NCBI GenBank assembly: GCA_021399445.1
Contig: JAJTUQ010000002.1
Span: forward strand, 2,604,001 to 2,668,000
Reading direction: 5' to 3'
DNA: 64,000 bases
Source of the DNA: Xylogone sp. PMI_703
Lineage: Eukaryota > Ascomycota > Leotiomycetes
Shown here: positions 26,119-37,227 of the stretch, one piece after another
Layout: every line of letters starts with the position of its first letter
How positions within the stretch are numbered: position 1 is the first letter of the stretch
Program-made: the position numbers and the translations under genes
Notes under the pieces: model-generated
What the model was told of the DNA's origin: nothing
The model's database searches: none
What the model saw: only the letters and a program-made list of their open reading frames with translations

Positions 26119-26709
26119 ATGCAGATCTATAGCACAATCGTCTCATTTCTCCTTTCTTCCTCAGCTCTCGTGGCTGCTGTCCCGGTGTCGAAGCGTGATA
26201 TCAACACCGTCTTGGCAGATCTCTCTCAGATCAGCTCCGACGTCGCCGCTATCACCAGCATCGCACAAACATACGATGGTGATCCATTCCAATCTATCAC
26301 CCTTGCTACACAGGTGCAAACACTGGAGAATGATGCAACGAAAGCCACCAGCGATACTTCTTCTTCCCAAACGTTCACAGAGAGTCAAGCTCAGCAGCTT
26401 CTCTCATCCTATACATCCCTCGGGCCTTCGATCATAGCCTTGTTGAATGACTTCATTGCCAAGGTAAGTGCGCGATACGAAATCCAATTTCATAAAGCAG
26501 AACTGACTTTAAGGGAATAAAAGGCCTCGACGTTTGCTTCGGCGGGACTTACTTCGCTGGTCCACGATAATCTCGTGACTCTGCAAGGCGAGACGGACAG
26601 TCTCTTCTCGGCCACGGAAGCCAAGGTTCCCAGCGACGATGTGAGCTCGTTCGCATCGCTCCAGACCACCATCGACAATGCCTTTGCACAAGCCATTGCC
26701 GCTTTCTGA
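26119..26709 (+). CDS. Secreted hydrophobic surface-binding protein A (HsbA)-like
   Basis: Two exons (26119-26463 and 26524-26709) give 176 residues. The 60-nt intron has donor GTAAGT and acceptor AAAAG, phase 0. Residues 1-20 form a signal peptide (hydrophobic IVSFLLSSSALVAA), and Lys25-Arg26 is a likely Kex2 site. The rest is a helical, Cys-poor domain with the HsbA pattern of Asp, Thr and Leu residues (INTVLADLSQISSDVAAIT, then VPSDDVSSFASLQTTIDNAF). Members of this fungal family coat hydrophobic surfaces or are cell-wall mannoproteins. Aspergillus HsbA helps recruit cutinase to polyester. Without the second exon the protein would lack the conserved final helix. Confidence 0.85.
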
Positions 26710-27843
26710 TTGGGTAAAGAAATATGATATTTCTGCAGAATGAAGATGATGGACAGTATGGAACACGAGATCAAATTGAGATAATTCACTTACCAGTCGT
26801 GTCTATCTGCCGTAACTTGTCAGTGCTAGTGTACCACAGTATGTTTGCTGCGAGTGATCGTGGTTGAGTGGTTGAATGGTTGTTGACGGGTCGCCACTCG
26901 CTGAAGATCACCAGTTCTAGAAGCCAGCGGCCAGTAAAACTGCACCACTCAAAACCGCCGTCTCCCATTCACATCCCATCCACATCCCCTTCCACATTCC
27001 CATTAATTTGATGAGGCAAGACCACGAGACAACCACAGCCGCTTTCCTGCTCAATCTGTAAACTGTGGCGACAACACGTTTGTAGATAGAATCCAATGAA
27101 TGGCAGAAGTGGCCTTTTCTCCCACCGTGGAAGGGGTTTGGAATATTCGATGAGAAGCACGCTGGCACAAAGGGAAGGGGTGCAAAAGCTCAGCTGCACG
27201 ACCGGCAAGCCCGAAGGCCCCCAATCTGCCATCCACCTGCCAACGACCAACCAGCGTGCGCCGGGCCACAGGCAAAAAGACGCCAGAAGCACGCGGAGGA
27301 GGCTGCTGGGGCGTTCGTGGTTGTTCCTCCCGGTGCAAGCCGCGGCACTAAGTTAGCTAACAATGCTGGTTTGACACTCGCTAACGGCGTCCCCTTCAGC
27401 GGCTCTAGGCCCGGTTGAGCAGCGTCCACACTGCCGGGGTCCACTGCCAATGCAACCCCAGGGGGCAAAGATGCCGGCAGCCTGAGGGCCCTTCCCTTAA
27501 CGCATGAAGTTATTACGGCTTTTCTTATTTCTTTCCTCGATGATCAGTTCACCCTTATTCCCCAGCTTTTCTTCTCCAGCTTCACTCTTCTTCTTTATTC
27601 TTCACCTTCTCCCCAGTGGAACCCTCGATGGGATTACTCATTCACGTATACGAAGAATCAACGACTCACGAGACACCGAGAATACGAGCCGAACGATTCT
27701 AGAATCAGAAGCAAAGCACGTGTGCGGGCAGAAACTCTTAGATACGACAGGAGTCATCTGAAACAGCAAAGCAAGTTGTGATTTCTCGCACGACTACAAA
27801 TCAGTTACCGGAACATCCTCAAAATCCCGAAATATCAGAAAAT
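26710..27843. other. Intergenic, no gene seen
   Basis: No convincing gene. From about 27500 the + strand is CT-rich and then carries CGA/GAA-rich sequence, consistent with the 5' leader of the small gene at 27844. Confidence 0.45.
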
Positions 27844-28290
27844 ATGGGCTTCAAACTCCGCCTCTTCAAATCCTCCACTTTTTCCTCCTCGTCCGCTTCG
27901 TCCTCGAACTCAGACCTCCACAACCAACTCTCCGAAACCACCACAGCCACGACCACAATCACCAGGGTCTCTTCATCCTCTTCGTTCTCTCGACACCACC
28001 TGGATAACAACACCTCACCATCCCCTCCACCATCTCCCAAAAAGAAGAAGTTCTTTGGTTCACTATCTCGCCTCCTAGGAGGCACAGGAGGGGACCAAGA
28101 TTGGCTCTCCAAACAACCACTCAAGTACCCCGGCAAGCCCGATCCCACGTGTCTGGCGACACTCAATGCCTTCCAGTGGGGGAGTGAACCTCCATTCAAT
28201 AGCGCCAATGGCAACGCTGCACACAGGATGCAAAGTTACTGCAGCACTTCAATCAGTCCTGGGACATCCAGGCGAGGGAGTCTAGTCTAA
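27844..28290 (+). CDS. Small Ser/Pro-rich hypothetical protein
   Basis: A single open frame of 148 residues from ATG at 27844. It begins MGFKLRLFKSS, continues as a Ser/Thr-rich tract, then a PPPSPKKKKFFGSLSRLLGG segment with a basic cluster and a short amphipathic stretch. It ends with a less biased tail (LKYPGKPDPTCLATLNAFQWG) and RRGSLV, which resembles a PKA-type phosphosite. A CT-rich leader precedes it. I recognise no family. The opposite strand also has an open frame over the same bases, an expected shadow of a Ser-rich gene. It could be a real small regulator or a chance frame. Confidence 0.5.
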   Translation: MGFKLRLFKSSTFSSSSASSSNSDLHNQLSETTTATTTITRVSSSSSFSRHHLDNNTSPSPPPSPKKKKFFGSLSRLLGGTGGDQDWLSKQPLKYPGKPDPTCLATLNAFQWGSEPPFNSANGNAAHRMQSYCSTSISPGTSRRGSLV

Positions 28291-29887
28291 GGACTGAGAG
28301 TCAGCTGCCATTCTCGACTTTCTGGAGCGACACAACCAAGAAACACCCATAGATGCCTTTCCTCTGTATCTTCATACAAAGAAAAGGCTACAACAGCTCT
28401 GTATATATGCAATCGTATGTGTATATACGGAGGCGGAGGCCAGATAAATTCTTCTGGGCCAAGATTGTCATTATATTTATATCATTTTTTACTCGTCACG
28501 GGAACAACAGCACAGCAAAAATAAACGGCAACAGCAATGGAAAAAGCACACAGGAAAAGTTACTAATGGGAAATACGGAGTATGAGCATTATCTGATTTT
28601 CGATTCGATTTGATTGGTAAAGGCGTGGGGCGTCTAAATTACCCTTTCTTGATTTTTTTTTGCTCTACTTAATCTGAGATCATGGGGACATGTCTAATGT
28701 TTAGATGAAAGAAAAACTTCTGGATGGATACCATGTGTTGGATTTTTAGTCTACTTCTTTTCGTTCCTTTTTCTGATGATTTAAAACAAAAAGTTTTGTG
28801 TATTTTTCGGAGGTGTTTGGAAGAGAATGTGTTCAGCGGATTTATTGTCTTGTAGGTTAATGTATATCAAGATTGACAAAAAAAATGAATAGGAAAGCAA
28901 AGAGCAAAGATAATCAAGTAAAAGCTGGCGCTGGATTGAATAGGATAGATAGAGATAGCTTAAGTAGATTAGAATGGAATACAAGGGTTGCTGGATGCTT
29001 CCTAATATATATCTGTATATAGGCCTTTGGTGTTGAGTTCGAAACGCATCCTACAATGTGGGTATCTTCCTGAAAATTACAGCACATGAAAAGTCGCTCA
29101 CGCAATGCATCTTGACTACGGAGAGAGAATTGTCTTCTTCTACCTACTTGATAATAACTGCTCCCCGCGAACTTCCAGCGACATGATATTGGAGAGCATA
29201 TACATCTCGATCCAAGCCAATCCAAAACAGCTATATATGTTCCCCCTTTCCTCTCCTAAATACTAAACGCAACATAACGCAACGCACACTGGACCTATAC
29301 ACCAGTATCAACCCATCACCCAAAAAACAAGAAGCGTGAAAATCAGAATGACTCAAAAAACCCATTTGGCCCTCCATCATTCCATGATGCAATAAAAAGC
29401 AAAAGCCAATTTTGAGCTTCCAACAAAAAAGGGTAGTTGAAAGCTCCATTCCACCAAGTGGTGAAAAAAAAGATTTTTCAAAACGCCCCGAAAACAGATC
29501 TCAACAAGTCGGTTCTTGGTTCGCGGGGAGTCATCGAATCCAAGCCACCGGATATCTCAAATATGTATATATAAAAAGGGAATAATGTTTAGCTCCCCCT
29601 TCCGCAGCCACCGTCTCCCAGTAGACGAAAGATATCCCGAAACAAATTATAACGCCCTTATAACCCCCCCCCCCGCCGACCATCCCCGAAAGTTCTTTCC
29701 CTAGCAAAGCGTTGAAGAATAAAGCTATTCCTTCTGTATTCCCCCGAAAGAAAGATAAGAGAATTTCCCGTTTGTGTTGCACATGCCCCCCCATGCGTAA
29801 CCGTAAAAAATTTTTCCAGATAATCATACAATTGTTTTAGAAATAGCTTTCAAATGCCCCGGCTGCTTGTATATAACCCGCATATCA
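28291..29887. other. Intergenic between convergent genes, no gene seen
   Basis: AT-rich 3' flanks of the small + gene and of the - strand phosphodiesterase. Contains a TACGGAGTA 9-mer at 28574-28582 and an 11-base poly-C run at 29664-29674. Open frames are short and biased by A/T runs. Confidence 0.45.
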
Positions 29888-32873
29888 TCATTGATTCGTG
29901 TCGCTCCAAGAGAAATGTTCCTCGGATCCACCGATAATCTGCCCCTCAATGCCATTGGCTGGCATAGGCGGGCTCTGGCTCTTGCCTCTCTTCCAGAAGT
30001 GCAGAGCGTTCATTCGAAATCGGCTCGGCCGCTTTCGTATCTTGTGTACAGTTTCCAGGAGAACGCCTTTGCCCTCGTACGTCGTCGATTCCTCACTGAC
30101 GGTGGATGTTTGCGTAGAAGTATGACCTTTCTCACTTGGAGATCGTGTGGCCAGAGTCGGTGTATGGCTGTTGCCATTTCTTTCGTTCGACTCGTGACTT
30201 GCAATGCTGGTTCCCTTCGTGCTTGGTGACAGCGGCAACTTACTTGTTGTGGCACTTGTCGCCTGGGAACCAGAGTCACGATGTGCCGTCCCGGTACTAT
30301 CCGTGGTATTACTATTTCTCTGCTTCTCTCCTTTAACAAACATTTCAGAATCTACTGCAGAATCCGTCACCGAAGATCGAAGTTCGACACCGTTGACGAC
30401 ATCATCCCTTTCAACTGAGCCTGCTGGGCTGTCGCCGTGGCTTAATACAGCAGGTGCACTAGCAATTAGCGATGCCGTCTCGAGCGGTGGCAATCCGTTT
30501 GTGAGAGCTCCATTGGCTGAGACCATAGCGGTTGACTCTGACGAAGGTGATACTGGTGAAGCCGTTAATTGAACAGTTGTTGCAGTAGATGCCTCGTCGG
30601 ACTCGTGCACAACATCGTGAACTGCTATACTTTGGGTTCGCTGGGTCTTCGTAATGACAAAAGGAGATACGCTCGATGATTTTCGGCGGTTCATAGCATC
30701 AGAAGGGACATCTAACGTTAACGTATGTGGGGCATACATGCTATCCACAGCTAGCGAATCGATCCTACCTCTCGCGTTCTCTTGTTCTATCCTTGATTCC
30801 CATGCTGCCTTGTTCCGATGGAGCTCATCAACACAAAATGCCATATCTGGCATGACGTCGGTAACGCCTTGAAATAAAGGTATCGCAAACATGTTCATAA
30901 AGCCGATCTGAGATTTGCCAAGCTCAATAATTTCCCGGACGGGAGGAGCAAATAACGCGGTGGGTATTCCTAGATCTACTTCCATCGAAGCTTGACGAGC
31001 AAACTCGTCCGTTAGGATCGTCGTCCATTTGTATGCAATATCGTATCTTCGTGCCTGTATTGAAAGTCAGCTCATCTTTGTCTCTCTCCTTTCTGCAAAC
31101 GGAGATATGCAAGCTCCCGTACCACGTTACTTATATCGGCGCACTTGATTAATAAGGAGCATGCAAGTGTCCGTTGCTCTTCAAGAAGCCGCCCATTCCA
31201 GCCGTCGGTACCACCATTCTGCGCTAGCTTGTCTTGCAGAAAACCCAGTTTCTTCATGTAATCGAAATGCAGTCCCATGTCCGTAGCAAGTATTGAATTA
31301 ATCATTAATTGTCTCATCTCCACATTCTGAAATGCCTCTGGCCAATATCGACGAAGGATTTGAGAATACGCAGCACAGTGGAACGACTCAAGAACTGATC
31401 TGTCATTGTAAAGTTGCGCAAGAGGAGCATTTAAAGTCACTAAAAAGGCATTGTTGACACCCGGATGACCAACATCATGCCCGATGGCAGTTATCAGCAA
31501 CGTCAAAGCATCGAATGGTCTAATAAGAGCTTCGAGTGATGATGGAGCTGGCTGTTGCCCCGGAAGATCTGAGTTCGGGTAGGCAGGTAACCTTTTCAGC
31601 CGTACGAGGAAGTAGAATATCGCTTGTAGGACGTCGACCACGTGGCGGAAGTTATGATAAGGGACAAAAGCGTTGTATGCTGCCCGACTCGCAACCAAGA
31701 AACTAGTCAGGTTGTCTATATTCAAGTTAGCGCATGCCAGAAGCTACAGTGCCAGGTCAGCACCACCGTACCTGTTGAGATCTTCCATTTAGCTAATTCT
31801 GGCAGTTGCAGAGTATGTTCCAGCATGAGCACTGCAGCATGCAGAAGCTCATCATCCGTAAAATCGTGCGCCGAGAAACTCCATGTGCCAATTGCATCCG
31901 CCACCTTCTGCTGCCGGTCGGAATCGATGATGATTCTAACATTAGCATACGGTTCTTCGTCACTTCCCAGCTTACAAATCCCATCCATCAATCCTGATAC
32001 CATAGCCTCCCGAAGATATGCGTAAGGCTGTTGTTCTTCAACACCAACCCAAGATCGCTTTCGACGTTTCTTGATTTCGAGTAATTGTCTCTGATTCTGT
32101 GTAGCATCTTTGTAAGCACGATAGGCATGAATGGCGAGGCTGGGTAGCCGCTCATGGACTAGAGGACTAGTCAATACATCTATGGCACCAGCATCCATAT
32201 ATTTCATCGTCCGTGCCTGATCCAGTGGTACGAGTAGTCTTGCTGGCCGTTGTCCTGTCGATGCGAATGGATCGCGATTGAGTAATGAGGGACTCGAGGG
32301 CGAATTCGAGGCAAACTCAGATGAATTCTCTTCGGAATCGTCGATCACAGCCACTGGAATGATCAATTTCGACAAGCTCTGGAATTGGATCTCCGAGCTA
32401 ATCCACTCCAAGAGTGTCAATCCGTACAACTCTTCAATTTTCAATTCCTGCCGCGATCTTCGTCTTGGACCCGGGGAAGGCGTGCGCACACTTTGGGCTC
32501 GCTGCTTCTGCTCATCAGATGTCATTTCTATGAGAACAATTATTGGAATTAGATCCACGGCCGAAACCCGATTCAATTCCGAGAGCATTGATATACAAGC
32601 CTTGCCAGTACTGCAGACGTAGACTAGAGACTCATTAGTAATACCGCCTTCGGTCATGTTTAGAGTTGTACAGATTGGAGAATTACCTTGACTGAAGGTG
32701 TTGAGTAGGGTGTCCACGTTGGCACTCAGCGTGCTTGGAGTGGTAGGAGATCCTCCATCGCCATTCACAGTGGGAGCAATCGGAGACGACGAAATTGTAT
32801 CATCCCTGGTCACCAACTTGTCTTCCGAAGCTGTGCAATCCACATACACCACATGGCATGCCGCATAGTCCAT
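29888..32873 (-). CDS. pdeH: Class I 3',5'-cyclic-nucleotide phosphodiesterase (high-affinity cAMP type)
   Basis: Three minus-strand exons (32873-31772, 31715-31123, 31054-29888) join in frame to 953 residues. Introns are 56 and 68 nt; the first has a GCTAAC branch. The HD catalytic domain begins near residue 380. Metal ligands are visible in YHNFRHVVDV (about 387-396) and GHDVGHPG (about 446-453), followed by CADISNVARRYDIAYKW and FMNMFAIPLFQGVTDVMP. The enzyme hydrolyses cAMP to AMP and so limits PKA signalling in growth and pathogenesis. Residues 1-300 contain a weakly receiver-like segment (LIIPVAVIDDSEE, then KYMDAGAIDVLTSPLVHERL). The C-terminal 280 residues are Ser/Thr-rich and disordered. 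Length and layout match the fungal PdeH/Pde2 group rather than the small low-affinity class II enzymes. Confidence 0.92.
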
Positions 32874-34158
32874 AACTCCGGTCGTCTCCTGCTACTAGGG
32901 GAAGAGAAAAAAAGGCCCTCTCAAAATATGCGAAATATTTCCTTGCCAGGCCAGGAAGCCTGAAACCTGGCCACGGGAAGAAGCGTTATAAGAAAATCGT
33001 GAAGGTATCCAATGCCGGCGACTCCAGCGATTGGGGGGTGTTTCGACGCAGTTGGCAAGGCTCGAGCGCGGAAATCCAACAGAGGGGGGTGGGAACGCAG
33101 GTTGGCGAATTATCGTGATAAGAGATCTGGTGTCCGTTGAGCCTCGACCAGTTGGAGAGGCCGATGTTTTATCGTGGTGAACCGTTGCTGAGTTCGCCAC
33201 GAATTAATCCAGCGACTCGAGGCGGAATGGAAGTGAGTGGATGTGGGATGCAGGGGCTGCTTGGGCTGGCCTCAATCAAAGGGCAATTTGCGCGCCGTTC
33301 CTGCGTCACCACTCCAATGCCGGGGGTGATGGCCGACACTCGAGATTAATCCGTAGACAAAGGCGAAAAGGTGCGATGTAGATGTATGGAGAGGTTCGGG
33401 TGGGTGGTGCAGGTCGAGTCTGGGCAAGTACTTCAATTGAGGTCCCTCGATGCCTTTTGCCGTGCGGCCAGTCGAATCCTGCCAAGCAAAGGGCCCCCCG
33501 AGCGCTCGCGATGGCGCGCCGATGGGGAAAAATGAATCGCAGAAAATCTGCGCTACGAGCAGAGGAGAGAGACGAAGGCAAACATGAGGCTCTTGGGCGA
33601 GGGTCTTGGGAGAAGAAGAGAAGGAGAGAGAGCGCGAGAGCGAGGTCACGCGAAGGAGAAGGATGGGTGAAGGAGTGAGTTAGTCGAGCGATGTTGGAAT
33701 TGAAGGAAATCAGCAGAGAGGAGCCAGGACGGGACTGTGCTGTAAAGTGTGTGGAGGTTAAAAGAAGGATTGGCTGCACGCAAGAGGAGATCTAAGAGCG
33801 TCGAAGCGCGCTATGATTGTTCGAGAATTCGTCCACGGCTTCTAGCGTGGGAGCGCGAACTGTGTCTCTGCGGCGCTGTACCACTTCCCAGCACTCCCGC
33901 CCTTGGTTGACCAAAGGCGGCGCGCGCACATTCTTCAAGGGAGTTCGCCCAACCTGAGACCGCGGCCTGGCCCTCCTCCACTTCGACAGCACAGTCTACC
34001 CACAGATACCTTCCCCCCCGAGCGCACTTAAAATGAAAATGCAACCACATCTCCTTGCCTGACGGGGCCGTTCTACAGTACAGTGCTTGAGATTATTTGC
34101 TATCGCAGCTTAGATAACCCAAGCACGGTACGGTAAAGTGACAGTACGGTCATTATAT

Positions 34159-34196
34159 CGTCATCGTCATCATCATCATCAACATCATCATCATAA
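34159..34196 (+). repeat. CAT-rich trinucleotide tract
   Basis: Imperfect run of CAT with CGT and CAA interruptions, non-coding in context. Confidence 0.7.
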
Positions 34197-34840
34197 TCAC
34201 CACGGAGCTACGTGGACCTCACGCATGCTGCACCGCGCGAGCTGCTTTAAATTTGCACCTGCCTGCCAGCACAGTACTGTACAGTCTCCTCGAGGACACG
34301 CGCCGACGGCAGCGCCAAGTGGCCTCCAAACCCAGGCTTGCATCTTCCGACGCAGAACACACCAACACACAGACTCGACGCTGCCGCATCCAGCAACATA
34401 GCAACATGCCGGGCTTTGATGAAGAGGGAGCAGGAAAAACAAAGGACGAAAAAGAACAACGGAAGGCCTGTGAGTGAGTTGCGCGAGATGGCAGTTCGCC
34501 CCCATTGCAGGGCCCACGATCGTTCCAATGGGGCTGCAGCGCGAGGGAAAGAAGAGATTCAGCAATTCCAGCAGGCTGGCACTTGGACGGAATGCTGGGC
34601 AAGGCCTTCGGGGGAACAGGCATCTGGCCTGCTAGCTGGTGGACACTGCCTTAGGGACCTGCCGACTTGGAGAGGATCAGCAAGCCCGACGAAAGCACCA
34701 GGAGAGAGCTGGTCCTGCTGTCTGTGCTCTTCGCTGGGGGCACAGCGATGTCCCCCAGCCCAAGTGCTTGCTGACGGGATGGAAAGAGCTGCTTAGCCCT
34801 GTGCTTCCTGTCGGGTGCTACGGCGCTGTGATGGTCCTGT

Positions 34841-34928
34841 CACTCTGCCACTCTGCCACTCTGCCACTCTGCCACTCTGCCACTCTGCCACTCTGCCACT
34901 CTGCCACTCTGCCACTCTGCCACTCTGC
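34841..34928 (+). repeat. Perfect 8-bp minisatellite, 11 copies
   Basis: The unit CACTCTGC is repeated eleven times head to tail without a mismatch, covering 88 bp. Because 8 is not a multiple of 3, any reading frame through it cycles over 24 bp, which rules out a simple coding repeat. There are no spacers, so it is not a CRISPR. Perfect identity suggests recent expansion and probable length polymorphism between strains. Confidence 0.97.
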
Positions 34929-37227
34929 CGGGCCATTCCACTACGTATTGCCGTGGAGCCTCTCACCGCGGCTGTCTTACTGTGTACACATCATGGACTA
35001 ATAAGCTTTGCCTCGCCCAGCAACGACCAAAAGAGCTAATTCGGGCCAGTTGTGCAGCGCGCAACAACAGCCAGAAGCTCGTGCTTCAGATTGCGCCGTG
35101 GAATGGTCGCTTCCACAGCCCGACTGCTGCCCCTGAGCGGCCGTCCCGTCGAACCCCAAATCCCTCCAGCGCCATCGCACGCACAAACCACACGGGTGCT
35201 CTCAGCTGCTGCGCTTCCCTCGATCCACCAGCATCACTCAACTCCGAACGGTGCACAGTACGGTACGGCATTATCCACTCCCCACGAGCCTCCATGTCGC
35301 TCTCGCCCAATTACTGAGGTACCTCCGTACCTGGTTACGCTTCCTTCCCATGGAAGGGACCTGGCGCAAAGGAGCGAACACCCAGCGCAGGCCAGTCGGA
35401 CATTCTTCGCCCTATCAGCTTCCCGTGACCTGCCCCTCCTTCCACGCTGCTGGCATGCGCATCCTGGCCGTTGCCCTCCGCAAACGGCAAGGTGCCCCGA
35501 GTCCTGCTCGTTCCTCTCTCCGTGGCCTCCGAGAGGAATCACGACAAAGCACGACTGCAAAAGGGCCCTCGCGGCTCCCTATCTATCTGGATATCGTATC
35601 TTCTGCACTGCTACTTCCCCGGCCCACCAATCGTGGTGCCAAGGAACCACCACACTTGTCTCTCGCAACTAATAAAATAATTTATGAGGGTCCAGCTTTC
35701 TTTTGCTCTCTTTCTGCTCGGGCCGTTGGTGGGTTCGAGCTCCAAGAAGGATCTCGTACACCCAGGAGCAATGAATCTTCCTGCTTTTGTTACTTGACTT
35801 CTTGCCGACGTCCTTCTCCGAAAAGAATACCACCTCCCTAACTAAGTCAGTCAAGTCCCCATGAATGTCAATCACCGGAGGCAAAAAAAGATAATAAAAA
35901 ATCAAAAAGGACAAGAAAGAGCAATAGAATCAGGACATGAGAAGCAGTAGGTAGTACTACAGTGGTAACGGCTATTTCGCACCTTCCCATTGGGGGCACA
36001 TGCCCACTCAGAAAGCAGAGCTTACTGAAACATACGAAATCGTCAACTGTAAAAATACCCACTATCTGCGGCCCGCCCAATGACGAATTGCAACGCCCAA
36101 CAACCGTAACCAATGCGCGACAAACAAAAACAACCCTCTGTGAAGCTGATCTTTCTAGAACATCACTCAAATCTGAAGATCGCATTCACGCATCACCACC
36201 CAACCGCGCCGACCCCTCTCTCTGCCCAGCCTCGAGCCAGCCAAACCTGCCCTGCCCCTCCTTGACTGTAATATTTCATTTTCCCTCCCGTGTTCCCCTA
36301 TCCCACCCACACCATCCCATCCACCGGCAGATGCAGAACCAAGGCCTATATCGACACGTCTATTTTTGATTAAAAATTCCCCGAGGGTGGCGAACCACAC
36401 AACCCACTTCCGCAACTGCCGCCCGTTGGGAAATAGAGATAGGAATAAATCTAAGGTCTCACGGGGAAAGAGGAGAAGGGGCGGGGGACGATCATTCAAT
36501 AAAAAGGGCCCTAGAAGGAATCCAGAAGGTGGCTAGAAGAAAAAGGGCGATTTTCACAAATCTTGTCCAATCTCAAATATTAAACCTCGCCTTTTGTACT
36601 CTCTCGTCCAATGGATTGGACTTACTGTTCTGGGTAGGTAGGTTGTGGCGACGTTGATTTGTGGACTTGGCTTTCTGGGATAAATGTAGATCACATGACC
36701 TTTTTGATATTGAAGTACTTCGGTACTCTGTACAGGACAATACGGTCAGGAGAAAGGGGCGAATGTTAGTAGAATGGATGAAGGACTTCACCAGGAGTGA
36801 CAAATCTGATGTTCATAATGATGATACAGCTTTATGTTAAAGATTTTCCCGATTTCATTCAAAATATCTGCTCTTCTAGGATATCAGGTTCCAATTAAAG
36901 CCTAGTCAAATCTCCGTCCAGATTTCCACCCCGCCTCCCCCCAAATCCTATCTTCTTCTCCTTCTTTCCGTTTCGACACGAAAATGAGTAAAGTACAAGT
37001 CCAGATCCAAATCCATATGCTCAAGAAAAAATTCAAATCTTAATGCCCGCGCAAGATATGAATATGAACAAAAAAAAGTTGACACGATCCACCATCGAAA
37101 ACAAAACAGACAAAATGTAACGAGCCCTCCATAACGCCCAACCCAAAAAATGAAAAGTTTTTTTGGAAAACACAAAGCCATCTACCTGAATATCTTGCTC
37201 GTCTATTTACTTACAGCCTCCGTTGCT

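Larger units (their letters stand above)
32874..37227. other. Gene-free 4.3-kb stretch
   Basis: No gene is supported. Bases 33300-33780 are pyrimidine-rich on the minus strand and may be the leader of the phosphodiesterase gene. Between 34070 and 36730 there are many GTAC-centred palindromes (34271-34285, 35316-35325, 36712-36721), a CAT trinucleotide tract and an 8-bp minisatellite. The long overlapping frames near 35050-35840 have no recognisable protein features and are probably chance frames in GC-rich sequence. Confidence 0.5.

Noticed and set aside
27819..28214. Minus-strand frame opposite the small Ser-rich gene
   Set aside because: It is an antisense shadow of the Ser/Pro codons of the + strand frame; its Glu/Val-rich composition reflects that.
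33272..33779. Minus-strand frames of 125-157 codons upstream of the phosphodiesterase
   Set aside because: Low-complexity Ser/Leu/Pro translation of a CT-rich tract, better explained as 5' leader sequence.
34841..34928. CRISPR array
   Set aside because: The repeats are contiguous 8-mers without spacers, and the organism is a eukaryote.
34815..35039. Open frames translating the CACTCTGC array as a CHSATLPL repeat protein
   Set aside because: The 24-bp peptide periodicity is an automatic result of an 8-bp repeat read in triplets. There is no start context, domain or conserved flank.
35052..35841. Two overlapping frames of about 200 codons on the + strand
   Set aside because: GC-rich sequence, no recognisable domain, overlapping frames in both phases and on the opposite strand, no plausible splice structure.
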